DNA of 30,625 nt. It comes from Bacteroidia bacterium. Lineage in GTDB: Bacteria > Bacteroidota > Bacteroidia > Bacteroidales > BM520. Positions 1 to 7,733 of this stretch are shown here, one piece after another. A program made the position numbers and the translations under genes. The notes under the pieces are model-generated. The model saw nothing but the letters and a program-made list of their open reading frames with translations. It was not told the origin of the DNA and ran no database searches. The stretch lies in contig RZYD01000005.1 of NCBI GenBank assembly GCA_009930445.1, positions 1-30,625 of the forward strand. The letters are read 5' to 3'. Each line of letters begins with the position of its first letter. Within the stretch, counting starts at the first letter, position 1.

Positions 1-207
1 CAAACCATCCTTCCGAATGGAATTCAACTTCTGGAGTCGACGCAAGACGAAAACCTCACCACACTTATTCTTCAGCTACAGCATAACGATAAACCCAATG
101 AACTGACTTCAAAGATTCTGCAATACGGAGAACTCACCATGATGGAGGAAGTATTGCCAACTATGAATGAAGTATTCATCCGGAAAATTACAGAAATAAA
201 AAAATAA
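1..207 (+). CDS. ABC transporter ATP-binding protein, C-terminal fragment (NatA-like)
   Basis: This is the 3' end of a gene that starts outside the window; frame 1 is open from base 1 to a TAA at 205-207, giving 68 residues. The fragment holds no Walker motifs. It looks like the C-terminal accessory domain (DUF4162 type) that follows the nucleotide-binding domain in NatA-like ABC ATPases, and ends in the typical 'PTMNEVFI' pattern. The permease gene begins 26 bases downstream, which fits an ATPase-permease operon exporting an unknown substrate, with Na+ export (NatAB) the best-known precedent. The family call rests on the short tail and on the neighbour, so the substrate is not known. Confidence 0.75.
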   Translation, partial: QTILPNGIQLLESTQDENLTTLILQLQHNDKPNELTSKILQYGELTMMEEVLPTMNEVFIRKITEIKK

Positions 208-233
208 TCAGTCACATTGAATACTCTGACAAC

Positions 234-1577
234 ATGAATAAAATAGGCCTTATATTGCAACGGGAATACATGACACGCGTAAAAAAGCGTTCGTTTATAA
301 TAATGACTATTCTGGGCCCGGTTTTAATGGCAGCCGTGTTCATCATTCCCATGGTTCTGGCAATGAACGCGGAAGAAACCAGCAATATTGCCATCGTGGA
401 TGAGACAGGACTCTTCGCAACAAAATTCAATACTACGGAAAGCCTTACCTTTACTGTTCTTTCAGTACCCATTGAGGAGGCCAAAACGACATTCGTAAAC
501 AACGGATACGACGATCTGCTCTACATCCCTAAAACCGAAGTCGTTTTACCAACTTCCGCCGTAATATTTTCGGAAAACCAGGTCAGTATCACTACAAAAA
601 CCTTCATCCGAAACGTGATGCGCGATGAAGTTGAGGAGCAAAAAATGCTGGCTTCGGGCATTGATCCGGAAATTCTGAAAAGCATTAAAACATCCATTTC
701 GCTTACTTCATTTATTTTAGACAGCTCAGGCGCGGAAAAAAAATCGTATGCTGAGGTTGCTATGGCGGTAGGCTATGTGGGAGGATTACTGATTTATATG
801 TTTATTTTTATTTATGGATCGATGGTGATGCGCGGTGTTATCGAAGAGAAGACGAGCCGCATTATCGAAATCATTATCAGTTCAGTAAAACCCTTTCAGC
901 TCATGATGGGAAAAATCATCGGCATTGCGCTGGTTGGGCTCACCCAGTTTTTACTATGGATTGTTTTAACAGCAGGCATCGTTGGGATTTTTAATGGAGT
1001 ATTTGCCGAAAAAATGGTAGACAAAAGGGTGCCGGAAATTACGCAGAGTGCCGGAGGATTAATCACAGAAAACACACTCAGCAGTGAGGATCCTGATGCC
1101 GAAGAAGTGATAAACGAAGGCCTTGTGGAAATACTGGATATGATACGGACCATCAATATTCCGGTAATGCTGGTTTCATTTATTTTCTACTTTCTTGGGG
1201 GCTATTTACTTTACGCGTCGATGTTTGCCGCCATTGGCGCCGCAGTAGACAATGAAACGGACACCCAGCAGTTTATGCTACCCATCACGGTTCCAATAAT
1301 TCTTGCGCTGGTGATGATGCCCTCAGTCATTGAAAATCCTTCCGGTTCGTTGGCCATCTGGCTTTCGATGATACCTTTCACTTCACCCATCAGTATGATG
1401 ATGCGCATTCCGTTTGGCGTGCCCTATACCGAACTTTTAATCTCCGCCATTATCCTGGTTATCACCTTTGTGGGAATGACTTGGGCTGCTGGTAAAATTT
1501 ACCGTACCGGCATTTTGATGTATGGGAAAAAAGTCAGCTACAAAGAGCTATGGAAGTGGATACGGTATAATGGATAA
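234..1577 (+). CDS. ABC-2 type permease (NatB-like)
   Basis: This 447-residue inner-membrane protein is the expected partner of the ATPase that ends just upstream. A basic N-terminus (REYMTRVKKRS) leads into a first membrane helix at about residues 22-44. A periplasmic domain of about 130 residues follows, then five or so more helices in the C-terminal half. Residues 201-225 contain the GVIEEKTSRIIEI segment after the second helix, the cytoplasmic coupling region typical of NatB/ABC2_membrane_3 permeases. The large extracytoplasmic domain between helices 1 and 2 is also typical. Length is normal for the family. Substrate cannot be read from sequence; Na+, drugs or peptides are all possible. 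The only sensible start is the ATG at 234. Confidence 0.85.
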   Translation: MNKIGLILQREYMTRVKKRSFIIMTILGPVLMAAVFIIPMVLAMNAEETSNIAIVDETGLFATKFNTTESLTFTVLSVPIEEAKTTFVNNGYDDLLYIPKTEVVLPTSAVIFSENQVSITTKTFIRNVMRDEVEEQKMLASGIDPEILKSIKTSISLTSFILDSSGAEKKSYAEVAMAVGYVGGLLIYMFIFIYGSMVMRGVIEEKTSRIIEIIISSVKPFQLMMGKIIGIALVGLTQFLLWIVLTAGIVGIFNGVFAEKMVDKRVPEITQSAGGLITENTLSSEDPDAEEVINEGLVEILDMIRTINIPVMLVSFIFYFLGGYLLYASMFAAIGAAVDNETDTQQFMLPITVPIILALVMMPSVIENPSGSLAIWLSMIPFTSPISMMMRIPFGVPYTELLISAIILVITFVGMTWAAGKIYRTGILMYGKKVSYKELWKWIRYNG

Positions 1578-1580
1578 AAC

Positions 1581-1607
1581 TAACACACTGTCCCCTTCCT
1601 GGTGTTA
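1581..1607. terminator. weak hairpin in the convergent gap
   Basis: Between the permease stop and the stop of the antiporter on the other strand there is a TAACAC / GTGTTA inverted repeat with a 15-base loop. It has no strong GC stem and no clean T-run, so it is at best a weak bidirectional terminator. Confidence 0.2.
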
Positions 1608-1614
1608 ATCGGAG

Positions 1615-2934
1615 TTATTTCTCTTCAGAAGAGAGTGTCGTATCGGTAACAGGGAGCACATCAGGTGCAGAAGGGTCAAGGGTCACCGGCTCCGAATCCT
1701 TTGAATGTTCAGGTTTTCGACGAAACATCCGGGCAAAAAAATCAGGTTTTATACTGAGTAATATCACCAATCCGGAGCAAATCACAATACTGAATAAAAC
1801 TACGGAATAGCCCAGATCGAGGATTATTTCACCGTGCAACATGCCACGTTGCAATGGCAGGGAAGCCAAAACAGCCGGAACCAATCCTTTTGGCGTCATC
1901 ACCGACATAATCGCCCTTTCAGGTTTAGTGATTCCTTTTCCTGATAGTAAAACTGTGGCAGGAACGCGCAGCAAAATGATAATAATAACGATCAGGAGGC
2001 CAATGGCATAAATCATCGGAGCGCCAAATTGCAGGGAGATGCCAATATACACAAAAAAATAGGTCTGCATGACAAATCCAATTTCCGAAAAGAAATTCCG
2101 TTCGTTAGTGTTAAACCCGGAGCCGCCAAAAGTGACTATTTTTTTTACTTTTGAAGAAGCGCCAAACAACTCAATATTACCCAAAAGGATTCCGAACGAA
2201 AGTACAGCGATCCCGCCATTAAGCTGCATCAACTCAACGAGTCCATAAAGCACAAAGACAAAAGCAAGCGACGTAAACATAGAGTTCTTGATGCTGCGTA
2301 TCTGGCTGATCAAAGCGGACCAGATGAAACCACTCAATAAACCCAGCACAATGGCAAAAAGGAACGATTTTCCCATTTGTGTGAGCACCAGCCGAACCGA
2401 TAATGCGCCTTCTGCAAGCCCGTCGAGAAGGGCAAGACCCGCCACAAGACATAGCACATCACTCAGCGCCGACTCGAGAATCAGCACCGAAGAACTCTTT
2501 TCACCCATCTTCAACTGTTTAACCATGGGTATTACCACGGCAGAGGAGGTTCCACCGACTATGGACCCCACAAAGACAGAACTCAGCAAATCGATGGGAA
2601 GAAACAAACGGGAGATAAAAGAGGTAATTACCACAGTGACGCCAAAATTCAGTACAGTCAGCAGAGAAGCAGATCCGATGGCCTTGCGCACTTCCCGAAA
2701 ATTCAGCCCGGCTCCACTTTCAAAAAGGATGATGATCAGGGTTATCGTTGTAAATACCGAGCCCAACTCACCAAAAAAATCCTTTGTAATCACCCCACTT
2801 ACCGGGCCGATAATAATACCTATCAGCATCAGTAACAATACATTAGGTATTTTTGTCCGATCAAACAATTCATTAAAAACATGAGACAAAAAAATCAGAA
2901 GTCCCAGAACAATTATGGTTAAATAGATACTCAT
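1615..2934 (-). CDS. cation:proton antiporter, CPA superfamily (NhaP/Kef-like membrane domain)
   Basis: This 439-residue integral membrane protein has about 12-13 predicted helices filling residues 1-395, followed by a short charged tail of about 40 residues rich in Asp, Glu, Ser and Pro. Characteristic Na+/H+ exchanger segments are visible: LIGIIIGP near residue 37, FESGAGL near 71, GGTSSAVVIP near 127, and ESALSD at 154-159. D159 occupies the ion-binding position, but the residue before it is Ser rather than the Asn (CPA1) or Asp (many CPA2) usually found. No RCK or USP regulatory domain is attached. The protein probably exchanges Na+ or K+ for H+. It is transcribed toward the ABC permease and away from ktrB, sharing the 2935-3141 control region with it. 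Confidence 0.85.
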   Translation of the reverse strand: MSIYLTIIVLGLLIFLSHVFNELFDRTKIPNVLLLMLIGIIIGPVSGVITKDFFGELGSVFTTITLIIILFESGAGLNFREVRKAIGSASLLTVLNFGVTVVITSFISRLFLPIDLLSSVFVGSIVGGTSSAVVIPMVKQLKMGEKSSSVLILESALSDVLCLVAGLALLDGLAEGALSVRLVLTQMGKSFLFAIVLGLLSGFIWSALISQIRSIKNSMFTSLAFVFVLYGLVELMQLNGGIAVLSFGILLGNIELFGASSKVKKIVTFGGSGFNTNERNFFSEIGFVMQTYFFVYIGISLQFGAPMIYAIGLLIVIIIILLRVPATVLLSGKGITKPERAIMSVMTPKGLVPAVLASLPLQRGMLHGEIILDLGYSVVLFSIVICSGLVILLSIKPDFFARMFRRKPEHSKDSEPVTLDPSAPDVLPVTDTTLSSEEK

Positions 2935-3141
2935 TTCTCAACTAGATTAAGATCAGAAAAGCAGGTATAATACCATGCGAAAATAGGATAATTCAATGAG
3001 ACCTTAAAAAAAATTTTGACGTGAATAAAAATATCCCTTCGCATCATGGTGAAATATCCTTACTTTAGTACCTAACAAAACAAAAAAGCATATCCATCGG
3101 AAAACAATCCGGCCGGGCAAGTCCGGAATACAAACAAACAG
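2935..3141. promoter_or_regulatory. divergent control region between antiporter and ktrB
   Basis: A 207-base AT-rich gap separates the two start codons. On the plus strand TACTTTAG at 3061-3068 resembles the Bacteroidota -7 box with one mismatch and would give a leader of about 70 bases for ktrB. That leader contains a small TCCGG / CCGGA hairpin at 3108-3127. I found no good -7 box for the minus-strand gene and no recognisable c-di-AMP riboswitch. Confidence 0.3.
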
Positions 3142-4893
3142 ATGACCTCAACAAAAAACCCGGATAAAATCAAAAAGCTACCGGCGCTGATCTGCCTGAT
3201 TGCAATTATAACGCTAATTATCGATTATGGGTTCGGGCGTATAGAAAGCTCCAAAGCAGTTATGCACGCCATCTATCTACTGACGCTGATTTCGTCTACA
3301 ATTGCAATTATTGTGCGGTATTTCTTTCAAATCAGCCATCCCAGGCTGAAAGTAATCCCATTCGACCTTCTTTTTATCGCTTTTTTTTCAATAATAATTC
3401 TGGCGTTTTTTGATTTTCACTTTGAAAAATTCAAAAGCCCATATTTATTGCATATCGCGGTTTTGATTGCCTGCATCCGGGAGTTTTCGACGGTTCAGAT
3501 TCCTGTAAAAACAGCAAAACTGAACCCTGCGCAAGTATTTGTTTTCAGTTTTTTGCTGATCATCGTTACAGGCACACTATTGCTACTGCTCCCCAACGCC
3601 ACACACCAGGGCATTTCATTACTGGATGCGCTTTTTACCTCCACCAGCGCTGTGTGTGTAACCGGATTAGTTGTGGTAGATACCGGAACCTATTTTACAC
3701 GCTTTGGCCAAATTATTCTGCTTATACTCATTCAAACAGGAGGGTTGGGAATTATGACCTTCTCGAGCTACTTCAGTTATTTTTTCAGGGGCGGAACTTC
3801 TTACCAGAATCAGATTCAACTGAGCGAAATATTGAATTCAAAACGAATTTCAGACGTGATCAACACACTAAAATATATCCTTTTTGTTACTTTTGCCATT
3901 GAATTATCCGGAGCAGCGCTGGTATTTATTAATTTGGAAAAAACGCTGATACCAGAATTTTCAGAGCGGGTCTTCTTTTCCATTTTTCATTCCGTTTCAG
4001 CCTTTTGTAATGCTGGTTTCTCAACCCTTCAGAACAGTTTTTTTGAATCAGGGTTTGCGAAAAACTATTCGTTACATAGTATCATTGCCGGTTTGTTTAT
4101 TATGGGCGGCATTGGTTTTCCCATTTTATTCAACTTCCTGCGCTATCTCCGTTATACGGTGGTAAAATGGTATGCCAAACTTTTCAAAAAAAGAAAAGAC
4201 ATATACCTCCCCTGGATCATTAATATTAACACACGGATTGTGTTAGTAATGACATTTTTTCTGATACTCACGGGCACCCTTGTTTTTTATATCCTGGAAT
4301 ATAATAATGCCTTATCAGGGCATACCGGTCCAGGAAAAATCGTTACTGCATTTTTTGGAGCGGTAACACCCCGAACGGCTGGTTTTAACTCGGTTGACAC
4401 AGCGACGCTGCGTTATCCTACATTACTTTTTATTATGTTGCTGATGTGGATAGGAGCCTCGCCGGGATCTACCGGAGGCGGGATAAAAACAAGCACCTTT
4501 GCGGTTGCAATTCTTAATATTATCGGGCTGGTCAGCGGAAGAAACCGGCTCGAAATATGGGGGCGCGAGATATCCGGAATTTCCAATAAACGGGCTTTTG
4601 GGATTGTCATTTTGTCGTTAATTTCAATTTTCATTTCCATATTCGCTATCGTGCTGTTGGATCCCCGGGTCAACCTGCTCTCTATTTCCTTCGAATGTGT
4701 TTCGGCCTTCAGCACAGTAGGCCTCAGCCGGGGAATTACCGCATCACTCTCGATGGGGAGTAAGCTGGTATTAATCCTTACGATGTTTATTGGAAGAATC
4801 AGTACCTTAACACTGTTTATCGCCCTTTTTTCAAAATTCGGGCCATCCCATCTTAATTATAAATACCCATCTGATGACATTTTGATAAACTAA
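3142..4893 (+). CDS. ktrB: K+ uptake channel subunit KtrB/TrkH
   Basis: This 583-residue membrane protein carries the four half-repeats of the Trk/Ktr/HKT superfamily. The selectivity-filter glycines are visible in order: G175 in CVTGL, G292 in CNAGF, G414 in RTAGF and G527 in STVGL. Known KtrB proteins are about 450 residues; this one has an extra N-terminal block of roughly 125 residues with about four predicted helices before the first pore repeat begins near residue 130. It imports K+ (with Na+ coupling in many Ktr systems) and needs a cytoplasmic RCK ring, which the next gene supplies 93 bases downstream. I place it as Ktr rather than Trk because its partner has a single RCK unit. Confidence 0.92.
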   Translation: MTSTKNPDKIKKLPALICLIAIITLIIDYGFGRIESSKAVMHAIYLLTLISSTIAIIVRYFFQISHPRLKVIPFDLLFIAFFSIIILAFFDFHFEKFKSPYLLHIAVLIACIREFSTVQIPVKTAKLNPAQVFVFSFLLIIVTGTLLLLLPNATHQGISLLDALFTSTSAVCVTGLVVVDTGTYFTRFGQIILLILIQTGGLGIMTFSSYFSYFFRGGTSYQNQIQLSEILNSKRISDVINTLKYILFVTFAIELSGAALVFINLEKTLIPEFSERVFFSIFHSVSAFCNAGFSTLQNSFFESGFAKNYSLHSIIAGLFIMGGIGFPILFNFLRYLRYTVVKWYAKLFKKRKDIYLPWIININTRIVLVMTFFLILTGTLVFYILEYNNALSGHTGPGKIVTAFFGAVTPRTAGFNSVDTATLRYPTLLFIMLLMWIGASPGSTGGGIKTSTFAVAILNIIGLVSGRNRLEIWGREISGISNKRAFGIVILSLISIFISIFAIVLLDPRVNLLSISFECVSAFSTVGLSRGITASLSMGSKLVLILTMFIGRISTLTLFIALFSKFGPSHLNYKYPSDDILIN

Positions 4894-4986
4894 ACTTAGA
4901 AAATTTATAACGGCTATATAACACCCAAATATTAATTTTCAGCATCAGATGTAACGAATATCCATTGAAAACTAAAGTATTACAAC

Positions 4987-5673
4987 ATGAAATTCATTTT
5001 AATAGGACTGGGAAACTTTGGCACATCACTGGCCGAAAAGCTAACAAAACTCGGACACGAAGTGATTGGAGTAGATAAAAATATCAACAAAGTAGAGGCC
5101 ATCAAGGAAAAAGCTACGCATGCCATCAGCATTGATTGCACCGATGAAAACGCAACAAAATATTTACCATTGAAAGACACCGACTGTGTGGTTGTGTGCA
5201 TCGGGAAGGATGAAGGAGCTAATATCATAACTACGGCAGTAATGAAAAAGCATAAAGTAAACCGATTGATCTGCAGAGCGGTATCGCCACTTCACAAAAC
5301 CATTCTGGAAGCAATGGGTGTCACTGAAATCATTCAACCGGAGGAAGAAACCTCTGAACGATGGGCGAAGAAACTCACGATGAAAGGCGTGGTGGATTCC
5401 TATAGTTTATCGGACAAATACGGAATAATCGAAGCCCTTTTGCCGCATCGGCACGCAAAAAAATCCATTCAGGAATTAAACATCCGCGACCATTATGAGT
5501 TTATCATTTTAACAACGATTAAGAAAACCATGAAAGATACTATCTTTGGAGCAAAACATACCGTATCGCAGGTAAAAGGAGTGGCCTCTCCGGTCACGGT
5601 GCTGGAAGAAGGCGACATTCTGGTAATGTTTGGGCTAATTGAAGATATCCAACAATTTATTTCTGAAGATTAA
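4987..5673 (+). CDS. ktrA: K+ channel regulatory subunit KtrA/TrkA (RCK protein)
   Basis: This 228-residue cytoplasmic protein has an N-terminal Rossmann RCK_N domain with the nucleotide-binding GLGNFG motif at residues 7-12 and an acidic residue D30 at the end of the second strand. An RCK_C domain follows from about residue 140 to the end. One RCK unit per chain, at this length, matches KtrA, which forms an octameric ring gating KtrB in response to ATP/ADP or NAD(H). In several bacteria the RCK_C domain binds c-di-AMP, but I cannot show that here. The next gene, a second antiporter, starts only 2 bases after this stop, so the two are surely cotranscribed. Confidence 0.92.
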   Translation: MKFILIGLGNFGTSLAEKLTKLGHEVIGVDKNINKVEAIKEKATHAISIDCTDENATKYLPLKDTDCVVVCIGKDEGANIITTAVMKKHKVNRLICRAVSPLHKTILEAMGVTEIIQPEEETSERWAKKLTMKGVVDSYSLSDKYGIIEALLPHRHAKKSIQELNIRDHYEFIILTTIKKTMKDTIFGAKHTVSQVKGVASPVTVLEEGDILVMFGLIEDIQQFISED

Positions 5674-5675
5674 AA

Positions 5676-7688
5676 ATGAAACCTATCCAATTTCCACTGG
5701 AAGAACCGATAATGGTATTTGCAACCATACTGATTCTCGTATTGGTAATTCCGGTTTTATTGCGAAAAACGCCCATCCCTTCCATTGTCGGACTGATTTT
5801 GGCGGGAATCGTGGTTGGCCCATCGGCATTAAACATCATTTCAAAGAATGAAATCGTAACGCTTTTCAGCACGGTAGGGTTATTATACATTATGTTTCTG
5901 GCCGGACTGGAAATCGAATTTAAGGAATTAAAAAGCAACCGACTTCAGACAATTACCTTTGGAATATTAAACTTTCTGATTCCATTTACAGCCGGATATT
6001 TTGCCGGGGTTCACTGGCTGAATCTGGAAGTTATCCCTGCCCTTCTCATCGGATTGATGCTTGCATCAAATACACTGATAGCATTTCCGCTGGTAGGAAA
6101 ATTGAACATTGGAAAAACACGTGCGGTAAATACAGCGGTAAGCGGTACAGTAATCGCCGACACGATTGTGTTAATAATCCTGGCATTTATCACCGCCAGC
6201 CTGAGCAGAAGCAACGGAGGAGGCAACCTATGGGTGATGGGGTGTGCTTTTTTCTTATTTACAATATTCATCCTGTTCATACTGCCCCGGATTAGCAAAT
6301 GGTTTTTTAAAACCCTGGCCAACGACGGAAATCTTCAGTTTATTTTTGCATTAACAATGCTCTTTCTTTCATCAATTTTTGCTGATCTGGCTGGCGCTGA
6401 GCCGATTGTAGGTGCTTTTTTTGCCGGGCTGGTGTTGAACAAACTGATCCCTTCCACTTCGCATTTAATGAATCGGATCGATTTTGTCGGAAACACATTA
6501 TTCATTCCGGTATTTCTGATAAGTGTCGGAATGTTAGTAAACATCCGGGATATTTTCTCCAGCTTCGCCCCCTTGCTTTTGTCGTTGCTGTTCGTAGGGT
6601 TAGCACTTTCAGGCAAATGGGTATCGGCCTGGCTGACCAAACTTCTGTTTCGATTAACGAAACATGAAATGAATGTTATCTTCGGGTTAACCACAGCGCG
6701 AGCGGCTGCCACACTGGCCATTGCATTAATCGGATTAAATAACGGACTGCTAAGCACCCCTATGTTTAATGCTATCATCCTTCTAATTCTTGCCAGTTCG
6801 ATATTCAGCTCGTATATTACAGAACAGTGCGGAAAACAACTCGCCATTGACCAGACCCTCTTCCAAAAAAAACAACCCAGGCTCACGGCGAACCGGATCC
6901 TGATTCCAATTGCCAACCCAAAATCTACACACCATCTCATCGACCTTGCAGGGTTAATCAAGGATCCGGATAGTATGGAGCCTATCTTTCCGCTTGCCAT
7001 AACCACCGATAATAAAGAAGCCGAAAATCAGGTAGCCGCCAATAAAAGGATAATGGAGGAACTGACCAAACATTACTCGGCCAACCATACCCTGATTCAC
7101 GGAATCACACGGATCGACATCAATGTTTCGCTGGCCATTGCCCGCACTTCCAAAGAGATGGAAATAACCGACATCATTCTTGGCCGCAGTGATAAACCCA
7201 CCAATGAACTAAAAAAATTCTATGGCAACTTACTGGAAAACATTTTGAATACAACCACTTCATGTGTTTTGGTTTGTGCTTTTAAAACCCCGATTTCCCT
7301 GACAAAAAACATACTGGTCGTAGTAACTGCCAACGACCACCTGGAATACGGTTATCCCCACTGGAAAGCAATCATCCACCGGCTAACCCTTCAATTATCA
7401 GCAAATCTGACTTTTGTAATCAGTAAAACAACCTTCTTTACCCTGCAAAACACGCTGACCAATGATTTCAAAAGCCTGGCCTGTCAGTTTGTAACCTATA
7501 ACCATTGGAATGAAATGGAATCTGTATTGGCCAATTACAAAGAGGCTATGGTAGTGATTATTAATGCACGTCACGGCACATTATCCTACAACCAGCGCTT
7601 GTATGGATTTACCTATGAAATGCCGGCCTTTCTTGAGGCACACAATACTATTAACCTTTATGCCCCTTCCAGCGGACAAATGTTATAG
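5676..7688 (+). CDS. cation:proton antiporter (CPA2) with C-terminal USP-like region
   Basis: This 670-residue protein has an N-terminal Na_H_Exchanger domain of about 12 helices (residues about 10-390) and a soluble C-terminal region of about 280 residues. In the membrane domain the ion-binding aspartate is probably D162 in GTVIADTIV; the residue before it is Ala. After a charged linker the tail starts with a universal-stress-protein-like strand (NRILIPIANP, near residue 406). It has a second USP-like closing strand, TTSCVLVCAF, near 525 and a second half beginning NILVVVTAN near 540, so it may hold two degenerate USP folds. No RCK_N domain is seen. It lies 2 bases after ktrA, suggesting coordinated K+ uptake and K+ or Na+/H+ exchange. 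Confidence 0.88.
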   Translation: MKPIQFPLEEPIMVFATILILVLVIPVLLRKTPIPSIVGLILAGIVVGPSALNIISKNEIVTLFSTVGLLYIMFLAGLEIEFKELKSNRLQTITFGILNFLIPFTAGYFAGVHWLNLEVIPALLIGLMLASNTLIAFPLVGKLNIGKTRAVNTAVSGTVIADTIVLIILAFITASLSRSNGGGNLWVMGCAFFLFTIFILFILPRISKWFFKTLANDGNLQFIFALTMLFLSSIFADLAGAEPIVGAFFAGLVLNKLIPSTSHLMNRIDFVGNTLFIPVFLISVGMLVNIRDIFSSFAPLLLSLLFVGLALSGKWVSAWLTKLLFRLTKHEMNVIFGLTTARAAATLAIALIGLNNGLLSTPMFNAIILLILASSIFSSYITEQCGKQLAIDQTLFQKKQPRLTANRILIPIANPKSTHHLIDLAGLIKDPDSMEPIFPLAITTDNKEAENQVAANKRIMEELTKHYSANHTLIHGITRIDINVSLAIARTSKEMEITDIILGRSDKPTNELKKFYGNLLENILNTTTSCVLVCAFKTPISLTKNILVVVTANDHLEYGYPHWKAIIHRLTLQLSANLTFVISKTTFFTLQNTLTNDFKSLACQFVTYNHWNEMESVLANYKEAMVVIINARHGTLSYNQRLYGFTYEMPAFLEAHNTINLYAPSSGQML

Positions 7689-7706
7689 CGTTTACAATGA
7701 ATCGTA

Positions 7707-7714
7707 TATCTTTG
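7707..7714 (+). promoter_or_regulatory. putative -7 box (TATCTTTG)
   Basis: TATCTTTG matches the Bacteroidota sigma-ABfr -7 consensus TAnnTTTG exactly and sits 19 bases before the start of the 941-residue ATPase gene. I see no clear -33 TTG. If real, the ATPase-MscS pair has its own promoter in addition to read-through from the ktr operon. Confidence 0.5.
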
Positions 7715-7733
7715 TGAGTAAAAGCGAAAAACG

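Noticed and set aside
2288..2884. 198-codon open frame on the plus strand
   Set aside because: It is antisense to the antiporter gene, with low-complexity Ser/Arg/Thr content and no recognisable domain.
2935..3141. c-di-AMP riboswitch before ktrB
   Set aside because: Such riboswitches precede some ktr genes, but the region is AT-rich with only one small hairpin and lacks the complex paired structure expected.
6335..7006. 223-codon open frame on the minus strand
   Set aside because: It is antisense within the second antiporter gene and looks like a mirror of its hydrophobic codons.
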